From Isoetes taiwanensis (lineage: Eukaryota; Streptophyta; Lycopodiopsida; Isoetales; Isoetaceae), in contig JAJEKV010000013.1 in assembly GCA_021234155.1 (NCBI GenBank), positions 674,894 through 738,893 on the forward strand: a stretch of 64,000 nt of DNA. The letters are read 5' to 3'. This document shows positions 55,529 through 64,000 of this stretch, one piece after another; position 1 is the stretch's first letter, and each line of letters opens with the position of its first letter. The position numbers and the translations under genes were made by a program. The notes beneath the pieces are model-generated. The model was given only the letters and a program-made list of their open reading frames with translations, did not search any database and was not told the DNA's origin.

Positions 55529-55920
55529 GCAGGCTCTGTGAGCCGCCTCAAACGCATAGCTTGGGTCGAGCTCCCAAAGCATAGTTTGCGACAGCTTACC
55601 CTGCAGATACACCACCGACCCTGGGAAGATAATTTTGGGCGGAGGAAGGATAGAGAGAAGACCGCAGCACAAAACGTCAAGGTAAGTGGGTGTCCGTTCC
55701 TTCTGTTTCTTGGATCATTCTTATCCAGAATGAAAACTGGCATGCAGAAAACCGGGAGAATCAGGTTGGAGCTTACCTTGACGTAGTGGAGGAGGAAGGG
55801 GTCGAGCATTCTTGCCAGCCCCCTGACCTGCAGAATCCGGCGCGACCGGATGCAGGTCAGGGGGCTGGCAAGAATGCCCTCCCGCTTCCCGTTCCACATA
55901 ACATCCAGGTGGGTTGCCAT
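55423..55920 (-). CDS. hypothetical 165-aa ORF across the Helitron 5' region
   Basis: The minus ORF begins MATHLDVMWNGKREGILASP and ends inside the Helitron terminal segment (GMASSRKSISGSKSGHFG). The last ~35 residues are also readable in the other two termini. I recognise no domain in the first 130 residues. It overlaps a long hairpin (55806-55877). It may be a captured exon that gained an ORF tail from the transposon, or no gene at all. Confidence 0.3.
   Translation of the reverse strand: MATHLDVMWNGKREGILASPLTCIRSRRILQVRGLARMLDPFLLHYVKVSSNLILPVFCMPVFILDKNDPRNRRNGHPLTLTFCAAVFSLSFLRPKLSSQGRWCICRVSCRKLCFGSSTQAMRLRRLTEPAIQGMASSRKSISGSKSGHFGIFLEFFCLFLEPER
55806..55877. repeat. 27-bp perfect inverted repeat (hairpin)
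   Basis: The left arm starts GCATTCTTGCCAGCCCCCTG (55806-55832) and pairs perfectly with 55851-55877 across 18 bp; inside the loop TCCGG and CCGGA pair again. A weaker outer pair (ACGTCAAGGTAAG at 55674, CTTACCTTGACGT at 55772) lies upstream. Confidence 0.97.
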
Positions 55921-55929
55921 AAGGATTTA

Positions 55930-57125
55930 TAGTATGTTAGTCTAATTTATAGAGCGTCTAGCTTCCCAAGGGCAGACTGCTGTGCATACCATTTGAGCTT
56001 AGGATAGTTTAAGCAATGGTGTGCAGAGCCCTAAAAACGGCCTGCAAATAGTTGATTTGAAAGTGATTGAGACTGAAATTAAGGGTCGTCCTACAGTTGG
56101 GTTGTTCTTTGATCGATTACAGGGGCTGATGAATGAGCTTTTTGAATAAATATATGGATTCTAGCCCCAATTGATGTGTTTAACAGACGCCTTGAATTTT
56201 TTGTGGCCGAATCCATGACCAATTCAACGAAATTTGGGATTCCTTGATCGAATTCATGCATTTTACACATTCTGGCCCCAATTCATGGATTTTAGAGACG
56301 AATTCTTGGATTTTTATGGCCGAATCCATCGTCCTTTCAACAAAATTTGGGATTCATTTCGGGTCCTAAGTGCAAAATCATGTGTCTACCTGGTCGAATT
56401 GGGCTAAGCCCACAAATTAACATGTCTGTTGGAATAGTTCTTTTAGGGAAGAGTGTTTTCTGCTCGATACTTTTTTTGCTTCCTTGCCTTATTCTGTGAC
56501 TGACAAATTTGAAACCATGGTCGGCTCATCACCCTCAGGCCTCTGCCTCAAAAAGCATAAACACTCCGGTTGTTGAACGATTAAATTGGCGGCCAATTGT
56601 TACAGGGGACAGAGTATTGGAAATCCAAAGGATTATCCTATTTCACGCCGTTTACAGACTCGGTCTGTCTTCCAGGCCCTTACAGAGAGCTATAACCCGG
56701 GATTCAGTAAAATAGAAGAGTTAAAATTCATGGAATGGCTCTGTCACCTACAATTCTATTTAATTTGTGGAAGAATTAATGGGGTTCGGAAGACTGTTTT
56801 GTGGTCTAAAACAGATAAACGCATGCGTTCTACTGGGTTTGATTGAAAGAAGGTCGGATATGGCACTGTTATTTCTTTTCAATTCCATGGATTTCTTTCA
56901 GGGAGAACAGATGTCATGTTCGCAATTCTTAGCAGACCCAAAATCCTGGTAGTATAATCAAACAGTTATTTTTCTGATGGTCACGACATGGACTCCATGG
57001 CACCGCCCTAAAAACTTTACAAAATTCATATCCCCAAGACAAGAATCGATCAATGTTTGATGCAGGTTCGGAAGAAAAGTAGGCTTGTTGGCTTACCGTT
57101 TTGCTCTAGAGCTTCTTTTAGAAAA
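55930..57125. other. non-coding; no gene recognised
   Basis: Several mutually similar short phrases (ATTCATGGATTTTAGAG, ATTCTTGGATTTTTATGGCC and GAATCCATGRCC, 56160-56345) suggest local repeats. ORFs have no recognisable domain. Confidence 0.35.
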
Positions 57126-57130
57126 GAGTG

Positions 57131-57369
57131 TGTTAGCACCATGTGATTACGTTGCATGGCATGCAAGGGTGCAGGTGGGTGCTGACAACTCAGGCGGTGC
57201 AGAATTGTGATTTGTGTTTGTTGAACGGTGCCATAATTCATGGCACCATGTTTGCTTCATTTCTATTATTAGTTCAGTCTCCGTTGTATTTAAAGGATCA
57301 ATCGATCCTTTCTGAATCAATCAAGTATTTGGTTTTTTCTCTTCCTACTCTTGTGTTCGATCCTTTACA
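57131..57369 (+). repeat. copia 5' LTR
   Basis: 239 bp, TG...CA ends. TATTTAAAGG at about 57287 is a likely TATA-type promoter. Confidence 0.95.
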
Positions 57370-57385
57370 TGGTATCAGAGCCTCG
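57370..57385 (+). promoter_or_regulatory. copia primer-binding site
   Basis: TGGTATCAGAGCCTCG is complementary to the 3' end of plant initiator tRNA-Met, the usual copia primer. Confidence 0.93.
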
Positions 57386-57410
57386 TTGGCTCAGGTAAGC
57401 GGCACAAGAA

Positions 57411-58320
57411 ATGGATTCCTCTTCCACCTCTGCGGCCCCCACTCCAAGCGTCTTGGCCGAATCACCAGAGTTTGGCATCGAACGTTTCAAAGGTGAAAAC
57501 TTTCACACATGAAAGTATCAGATGCAAACATATCTCACAGCCACTGGAGTATGGAATGTGGTGGATGGTTCTTCAACCAAACCTGTTCGTGAGGCTGGAC
57601 GAGAATCAAATCAGGAGGCATTAAGGCGATGGATCACCAAGAATTCCCGTGCTCATTCGGTGATTATATGCAGTGTGCATCCTACCATCCTTAATCGACT
57701 CAAGGTCTCTCAAAGTGCCCATGAATGCTGGAGTAAACTTCTCATAATGTTTGAAGATAAATCTCTGGCAGCCCAAGTTATGCTGAGGCATAAACTATAT
57801 GCTGCTAAGCTTCAAGAAGGAGAATCTCTCAGCTTGCATATCTCTAAGCTCAGAAGTCTGATGGATCAATTGAAAGATTCCGCCATCAAACCCGGGTAAT
57901 GCGTGTATTGCATACACAGAGCAACATAATTGCATTACTTTGTTGTGCAAAATTAACTCCAAATAAGTACAAAAATATTGTGGTGGTGCTTTCAAATTCA
58001 TCCACTACGCTTTCATGGGAAGAAGTACGCACAAAACTTCTTCAAGAAGAAGCACGTCTTCAAAATAACAGTGATGTCCAACTGTCTCTGTTTTCTGGAA
58101 CCAAGCCCAAAACTGAAAAAGAGGCAAGGTGAGTCAAGCTCGTGATTCAAAACGCCCCGTGATGCAGGTATTGCCGCTTCAAAGAGGTCATCCGAAAAGT
58201 GGTTGTTGGAAGCGCCAAGCTGATGAAGCCAAGCAAAGCCAGCAACCACCGGGCGCAAAGAAGTTGCACTTGTTACTGCTACCGCTGAGGAAGACTCTTC
58301 CCACGCTCGAGATCTTTCAT
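57411..58320 (+). pseudogene. copia gag
   Basis: The ATG at 57411 opens MDSSSTSAAPTPSVLAESPE and FGIERFKGENFHT, then an in-frame TGA (57510-57512) where copia gags usually have tryptophan. It continues YLTATGVWNVVDGSS and HECWSKLLIMFEDKSLAAQV to TAA near 57899. After a frameshift, LSWEEVRTKLLQEEARLQNN (about 58010-58070) is the typical gag C-terminal helix. The zinc-knuckle region near 58170 is degenerate. Gag would form the virus-like particle. Inactive. Confidence 0.85.
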
Positions 58321-58339
58321 GATCAAGCTTGGCCCAATA

Positions 58340-59453
58340 CTAGACTCCAGAATTTGGTGGTTAGATTCTGCGACCTCGCACCATATGTCCGGAAGCAAGG
58401 CTTCTTTATAACTCTGCAAGAAGCTCTCACCAATGCATTTGTTCTAGTAATGGAGGCGCACTCCATGCTTCTCACATTGAGTTGTGCAGTTTATTTGATG
58501 CCAATCAACCTATCTCCATAACAAATGTTCTTCCCTCCGTTCCGTGGTTGAACCAGAATCTTCTTTGCATTGCTCAAATGGCAGACCTTGGTCTTACTGT
58601 CACCTTCACAAAAAAGGAAGCTCTTATTTCTGATGCAGTCACTGGAATCTTGGCCACGGGACTTCGACAAGGAAATTTGTATAAGCTAAACACCTTTTGT
58701 GCTAACCTTGCTCTTCATACTGAAGTAGTATCCTCCAGCACACTTTGGCATCAACGATTGGGTCATGCAGGAGTTGCAAGCATAAAAAATACTCTTGCCC
58801 ATGAAGCAGTCACCGGAATGCCATCAAATGTTACTCTGAAAGATCCATGTCAAACCTGCATTCGTGGCAAACACCACAAAGCTCCATTTTTTCCATCTGA
58901 GAATCGTGCCACCCATTGTGCTCAACGAATTCACTCAGATCTGTCTGGTCAGCTTCCAGTCTCTCATGAAGGGTTTCAATATTTTCTTACGTTCATTGAT
59001 GACCATTCTCGACACATAGCAGTTTATTTCCTCAAGCGCAAAAATGAAGTGCTCTCTGTTTTTGAGCAATTCGTCCAGCTTACCCAAACTCAACTTGGGA
59101 AACCAATCCAGCAGCTTATGACAGACAATGGTGGTGAGTATACTTCTAAAGCTTTTGAGCTTTTCTGCAGTTCTCGTGGCATTGAACATTGCACAACAGT
59201 TGCTGGTAATCCGGAGCAGAACGGTCTTGCAGAGCGGATGAACCGCACTCTCAAGGATCAAGCAAGGTGCCTCTTAATTCCAAAAACTTACTGTTCAATT
59301 TTGGGTTGCTGCCATACACACCGCCGATATCTCCGCGAACCCGCCTTGTGCCAAGTACGCCTTCTACAAATAAAACTCCCCATGAGCTTTGGCACTCTCG
59401 AAACCCGATCTTGCTCATCTCGTAACCTTTGGTCGCCTAGCCTATGCCCTTGA
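58340..59453 (+). pseudogene. copia protease and integrase
   Basis: A protease motif WWLDSATSHHMSG reads at about 58352 (copia consensus DSGASHHM) before a frameshift. From 58482 the frame carries the GAG-pre-integrase zinc region (LWHQRLGHAGVASIKNTLAH ... CQTCIRGKHHK) and the DDE integrase core: RIHSDLSGQLPVSHEGFQYF, LMTDNGGEYTSKAFELF, AGNPEQNGLAERMNRTLKDQ. All three catalytic acidic residues (D, D, E) are visible. The frame is lost after about 59270. Confidence 0.92.
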
Positions 59454-59784
59454 TTTACATCCCAAAACTGTTTTTCTCCTCGCAGCCACCCTTCTCTTTG
59501 TTGGCTATTCTACCACCAAAAAGGGTTATCGCCTCTTCAATCCTCAATCACGCAAGTTCTTCTTTAGCCGGATGTCAAGTTCATTGAAAATCAGCTTGGT
59601 TCCTCTTTGCTTCCTTCCTGCTTTTGCCCCAAGATCTTGTGCATTTTCCGTGTTTTGACTTTTCGCTCCTACTTTGCCAACCAAGAGTCCCGTTGTATCA
59701 CCTCCTTCAAGCCCCTCTCTCTCCATCCAATACGCCTTCTCCAAAGGCTCCAACCTCACGTAGCTTCGACGATCATCCCGCCCT

Positions 59785-61463
59785 TTGAAACCTAATCAAA
59801 AGCTCTTTGCTTACCATCAAGCTAGTTTCACAGATCATACCTTGCACACTCCCACCACTTATGACCAAGCTTGCTCCCATCCTCATGCTGCTCAATGGCA
59901 TGCAGCCATGGATAATGAAATACATGCACTTCAACGCAATAACACTTGGACACTAACTGCTTTGCCCCCTGGCCGTCGCACTGTTGGCTCCAAATGGATT
60001 TATAGGGTTAAAACCAAGTCTGATGGCACTCTGGATAAATTCAAAGCAAGGCTTGTTGCACGTGGCTTCTCTCAAATCGCTGGAATTGACTTCACTGAGA
60101 CCTTTGCTCCAGTAGTCAAGCTTGCCACATTGCGGTCTCTCTTAAGCTATGCTGCTGCTCATGACTTTGAGATACATCAGATGGATGTACAAGCTGCCTT
60201 TCTTTACGGGGATCTTCAGGAAGAAGTTTATCTTGATCAGCCCACAGGTTACATTCAAAAGGGACAGGAGCATCTTGTTTGCCGATTGCACAAAGCCCCG
60301 TATGGACTCAAACAGGCACCCCGGCTTGAATGCTCGAATTCATACCTTCCCCGCTAGAACATGGCTTCACTAGTGGACATGCGGATCCAAATCATACATT
60401 CAACGCCAAGGTGACAATGTTCTCTTTCTTGCTCTTTACATTGATGATCTCGCCATTCTCCAAGAAGGACCTCGCCTCGATTGCCGGCCTTAAAAGACTT
60501 CTCTGTGCGCACTTTCAAATGACTGACTTACATGAAATCCACAGCTGCTTGGGACTCCGCATCACTCGTGAGCGTCCAAACCGCCTCCTCTGGCTGGATC
60601 AGTACCATTATGCCCTCCAAATCCTATCCCAGTTTGGCCTGGCTGATTGCAATGGTGTTTCCACACCCATGGATCCCGGTCTCACTCTTACCTCTGCTCA
60701 ATGTCCCCAAAATGATGCTGAAGCTGCTCAAATGACCTCGGTACCTTATCGCAATGCCCTTGGCTGTCTCAACTACCTCATGGTGTCTACTCGTCCTGAC
60801 TTGGCCTTTGCCATCAGTTCTCTAAGTCGCTTCATGGCAAATCCTGGTCAAGCACATTGGCATGCTCTTAAGAGGGTCATGCGCTACTTGAAGGCCACTC
60901 TTTCTTATGGGCTCCTTGGGTCCTCTTCACCTTCAGACACCTTTATTAGTTATTCTGACTCTGATTTTTGTGGAGATCAAGACAACAGCAAATCCACTTC
61001 AGGATATTGTTTTTTCTTCAATGGCACTATCACTTGGAGCAGCAAGAAGCAGTCCATCACTGCCCTTTCCACCACTGAAGCTGAGTACATCGCAGCTTGT
61101 GAGGCTGCCAAGGAAGCTGCCTGGATTCGTCATCTTGCCCAGGATCTTCAGTTGCAGCAGGAGCTTCCAATCTCTGTCTACTGTGACAGCCAATTTGCCA
61201 TTGCCTTGTCTCATGATTCTCGCTTTCATCCTCGCTCTAAACACATCCAGTTGCGCTTCCACTACCTTCGTGAACAAGTTCAAGCAGGAGCTCTTCTCCT
61301 TCCTCATTGCTCTTCTAGTTCCATGGTTGCTGATATTCTGACCAACGCTCTTCCTCGAGCTAAATTTGAACTTCATCGAGCTAATCTTCATGTGTTGCCT
61401 CTTGGCTTTGCTCAAGCAGGAGTAGTAGACTCTGAAACTTTAGCTGAACATTCAGGGGTGTGA
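59785..61463 (+). pseudogene. copia reverse transcriptase and RNase H
   Basis: The frame from 59785 has the RT start (QWHAAMDNEIHALQRNNTWT, GSKWIYRVKTKSDGTLDKFK, ARLVARGFSQIAGIDFTETF, HQMDVQAAFLYGDLQEEVYL, APYGLKQAP) and stops at 60357. The catalytic YIDD segment lies near 60435 in a different frame from the ORF that resumes at 60330, so it is separated by indels. The second ORF then covers the rest of RT (GCLNYLMVSTRPDLAFAISS) and RNase H (SYSDSDFCGDQDNSKSTSGY, STTEAEYIAACEAAKEAAWI, YCDSQFAIALSHDS, RSKHIQLRFHYLREQ). Confidence 0.93.
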
Positions 61464-61493
61464 GCTGCAGCCATGCAACTCATCAAGCAGGAG

Positions 61494-61732
61494 TGTTAGC
61501 ACCATGTGATTACGTTGCATGGCATGCAAGGGTGCAGGTGGGTGCTGACAACTCAGGCGGTGCAGAATTGTGATTTGTGTTTGTTGAACGGTGCCATAAT
61601 TCATGGCACCATGTTTGCTTCATTTCTATTATTAGTTCAGTCTCCGTTGTATTTAAAGGATCAATCGATCCTTTCTGAATCAATCAAGTATTTGGTTTTT
61701 TCTCTTCCTACTCTTGTGTTCGATCCTTTACA
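61494..61732 (+). repeat. copia 3' LTR
   Basis: 239 bp and apparently identical to 57131-57369. The polypurine tract is immediately upstream. Confidence 0.95.
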
Positions 61733-61922
61733 CAGTGAGGATGCTTATGCTTAAGATTTACCCACTGCTCCGATCAAAGAGGTGAATACAAACACGACCT
61801 CGATTGTTGCAGTGAAGAGCAAACGCAACAGGCAATCACGATTTTTTCCACCCGGCCCTTCTGCTAGCAACGACTCTTACCACAGCATAGGAAACAGAAT
61901 GAAAACTATAATTGACAATTAA

Positions 61923-62145
61923 GGGTGCTTTCCCATGAGATTGGCGACCTGAAAATCTGGGTCAGGTCAAAAACTTGAGCGCTGAGAAATGCTTCGTGAT
62001 TACTTTTGATTCAGGTAAAAAACCTGAGTCTTTTGATTCAGGTCAAAAACCTGAGTCTTTGAGGTTGAGGCGCCCACGGGAACCTGCACGTCTTCATCTG
62101 GACCTCAACAAAACCTTGAGGTCGGAGGCCCATGGGAAAGCACCC
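61923..62145. mobile_element. Tourist-like MITE, 223 bp
   Basis: TAA flanks on both sides (61920-61922, 62146-62148). Inverted ends GGGTGCTTTCCCATGAG and (reverse-complemented) GGGTGCTTTCCCATGGG. A TWA duplication and GGG ends fit the PIF/Harbinger-derived Tourist class. The interior has a duplicated phrase (TTTTGATTCAGGTMAAAAAC). Confidence 0.85.
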
Positions 62146-62149
62146 TAAG

Positions 62150-62640
62150 GCCTGCACCAATCTGCAAAGGCACGGTTCTTGCTGTGTTGATATACACAGA
62201 TCATAAATATTGCTGCCACGTTCAAGTGAGTAATGCAGTGTTTGCTTAGACCTCTTTTGCCTGGCTTTATGATGCCTTCGCCGCTACAAAAGTTCAGAAT
62301 ACTAGAAAATGTAACCATGTCTGGCTTTACACATGCATGCAGCATGTCATCAACGCATTGTATTGCTAAGAAATGTTGTTGCTAATGTGCATATGCTACT
62401 ATCATTCTATTCCAAATGATTACATCTATAACTACCATTTGTGCCTCCTCTAACTTCCCGCTTTTGACATATAGATCCACAAGCCTACTTCCTATAGCGT
62501 TATCGAATTCTAACTCCCTTTCTATGATTAACTCATGAACATGGATGGCTCTCAGGCTACTACAACCCAAAAATTTAGAACTGGGCTGATGAAGAACAGA
62601 GTAAACAGAGTATTTTAAATCCAAAGGATTCTCATTTCAA
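62150..62640 (-). pseudogene. pentatricopeptide-repeat (PPR) protein fragment
   Basis: On the minus strand: RAIHVHELIIERELEFDNAI, then GSRLVDLYVKSGKLEEAQMV, then DVIIWNRMIVAYAH, and after a frame change CVKPDMVTFSSILNFCSGEG. These are consecutive PLS-type PPR units ('HVH..I...G...N...LVDLYVKSG.LEEA', 'V..WN.MI..YA', 'V.PD.VTF.SIL..C'). PPR proteins bind organellar RNA. The copy is broken and short, a decayed host-gene fragment. The Tourist-like MITE ends at its 3' edge. Confidence 0.8.
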
Positions 62641-62869
62641 GGTCTATTGCACTGCCTGGACCCAAATCAATGCTCACAAAGATCTTTTGAAGCCTTAAAT
62701 GAGAGAAACAAAAAATCGATTCTGGAATCGATTCTGCTGTGGCACGTGAAAAGGCAGTTCGGCTTTCACGTCCTCTCTACAGGCTATTTCTGGAGATTTT
62801 CTGCGTTGTATGGAGTGGAAGCTTTGAAACGAAGATCAATGCATCTTTGTTTTTGAATAAATTATTTCA

Positions 62870-63185
62870 ATTTTCAAAAGCTAGCAAAGAAGGTGATTGA
62901 TAATGCATTAAAATGTCTGGTGAGCATATTGACATCTTCTGCCTCAGGTGCTCTGCAATCGACACTGAAAGTTTTATTTTTGCTTTTTGAAGTACACTCA
63001 AAGAGCCAAAGCACAGCCACGAAAAAACTCTCAAGGCATGAATTCCAGCCTCCATGGCTCAAGAATGCCCCCATCGGGCTATGTTGCAAAATTTGAAGTT
63101 GAGGAACCCAACCACATATAATCCTTCCATAACCTTGGCTCCTTTCTATAAATTTCTCTGATAATTTTTTCCACCACATTCTCAT
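62870..63185 (-). pseudogene. UDP-glycosyltransferase fragment (PSPG box)
   Basis: The minus strand reads GRIICGWVPQLQILQHSPMG, then AFLSHGGWNSCLES. This is the plant secondary-product glycosyltransferase signature (WVPQ..IL.H...G.FL.H.GWNS.LE), which binds UDP-sugar. The usual downstream residues (the acidic/glutamine end of the box) are replaced by unrelated sequence (FFVAVLWLFECTSKS...). Only this part of the enzyme remains, so it is a pseudogene fragment. Confidence 0.8.
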
Positions 63186-63283
63186 GCTCCATTCTCCATA
63201 CCCATAAAATCAAGTATTGCAATTAAACTTCCGAATAAAATATATAAAACAGTGCGTGTTCTTTGTGAATTCAACCACTGTAT

Positions 63284-64000
63284 GCATACAATTTCTTTTT
63301 CTATTATAAAATCTGGGATGAGAGGATCTACCAACGACCCCTTAATATAGTTCATAGAGCACAGTCATATTTGGACCTCTTTATACACAACAGAACAAGG
63401 AGCTTATGATATGTATTGTGTGTATAAATAACCTTAGTGGTTTTGTCACTAACGCTATTCATGTTCCATCTACGCAGATTCTAATTCCACAACAAAGGAC
63501 AATGTCTGAGGAGGAAAGCAAGGGAAGAAGCCGCCCTAGGTACAAATAAACTAAAATGGCTTATTCTCTATTTTATATCTACACATTTATGGTGGTGCCA
63601 AGAGATATCGATACTTAATAGACTTTCAAAGGATAATATCAATGTATGTTCACTAAAGATTTTCATACAAATGCGTAATTAAGCTAATTTGTTTTATAGA
63701 AAGAAGAGCATTCAGGGCCATGTAGAAGAAGAAGAATCAAAGAGTCAATTAAGCCGTCGAGCCTATAAACGGCTACATGAGCAGAATAGAAAAGGCAAGC
63801 AAGCTAATAATAATCTATTGGACCTGCCAATAGATGTTGAAGATGAAAAGGTGACCCACATAAATTCATGCTTGTGATGCCTGCATCCTTTCTAATACAA
63901 AATATGTTGATCTACTCTAGGAAAGTATGTGAGCCGAATATTTCCCAAAATGCTCCAAAGAAAAGAGGCCGACCTAGGTAATTTTCATTTTTCCATTCTA
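63284..64000 (+). mobile_element. fourth copy of the Helitron family, truncated by the window end
   Basis: It matches the left arm from about 43616 to 44330: same exon-like blocks MSEEESKGRSRPR, SKSQLSRRAYKRLHEQNRKG and APKKRGRPR. The left breakpoint (near 63284) lies inside the element, so its 5' half is missing. It continues past the window. Confidence 0.88.

Larger units (their letters stand above)
57131..61732 (+). mobile_element. Ty1/copia retrotransposon, 4602 bp, recent but defective
   Basis: Two 239-bp LTRs (57131-57369 and 61494-61732) run TGTTAGCACC to CCTTTACA and appear identical. Flanks are GAGTG and CAGTG (4 of 5 match). The primer site TGGTATCAGAGCCTCG follows the 5' LTR directly, and a purine tract (AAGCAGGAG) precedes the 3' LTR. 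The interior order gag-PR-IN-RT-RH is that of Ty1/copia. The interior has several frameshifts and a nonsense codon despite identical LTRs. Confidence 0.95.

Noticed and set aside
55930-55960. Helitron 3' end (CTAA at about 55943) downstream of the hairpin
   Set aside because: The hairpin is about 65 bp away and far longer than normal Helitron 3' hairpins, so the spacing does not fit.
1-64000. CRISPR arrays, bacterial operons, rRNA genes
   Set aside because: No regular repeat-spacer structure, no ribosome-binding pattern and no rRNA-like sequence; all coding evidence is eukaryotic and mostly transposon-derived.

Overview
This window comes from a plant nuclear genome. The signs are plant-type LTR retrotransposons with initiator-Met-like primer sites, Helitrons with Rep and PIF1-type helicase sequence, PIF/Harbinger, hAT and LINE elements, plant-style promoter motifs (telo-box AACCCTAA, CCAAT, TATA), and gene debris of the PPR and UDP-glycosyltransferase families. 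The species cannot be fixed from the sequence. I could not show that any intact host gene is present. It is transposon-dense, probably heterochromatic DNA, with insertions nested inside insertions.

Layout. Positions 1-5450 hold a Helitron helicase tail, a 1.25-kb GAATCT repeat field and an inverted LINE fragment. Positions 5451-13340 are a decayed Ty3/gypsy chromodomain element (G1). Its left LTR is split by a 3.0-kb non-autonomous PIF/Harbinger-like element carrying a Myb/SANT-type ORF, and a second LTR copy at 20.2-20.8 kb preserves the empty site. Positions 13341-20835 hold LINE pieces, a roughly 66-bp tandem repeat built on a palindrome, a pyrimidine tract and that second LTR. Positions 21001-34708 are a complete 13.7-kb Ty3/gypsy element (G2) with LTRs and a GAAGG target duplication. 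Positions 39895-53183 are a giant inverted repeat: two 3'-truncated Helitron halves meet across an 11-bp spacer, with their Helitron 5' ends pointing outward. The left arm alone carries a 1.53-kb hAT-like insertion. RPA-like and dsRBD-like fragments flank it, and two further pieces of the same Helitron family lie at 55.4 kb and 63.3-64 kb. Positions 57131-61732 are a Ty1/copia element with apparently identical LTRs but broken ORFs.

The most notable content is in G2. Between its 5' LTR and gag it carries cargo that retrotransposons do not normally have. The first cargo gene encodes a histone H3-like protein: it starts with the exact H3 tail (MARTKQTARK), continues through a long charged linker, and ends in an H3 histone fold that aligns without gaps. 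The second encodes an acidic-linker protein whose two ends weakly resemble H2B and H2A. An antisense fragment of a Helitron PIF1 helicase is also present. Five copies of a palindrome-within-palindrome element of about 73 bp, all in one orientation, lie between and beside these cargo pieces. Both histone-like genes have their own plant-type promoters.

Family assignments rest on motifs read by eye. No database search was run.
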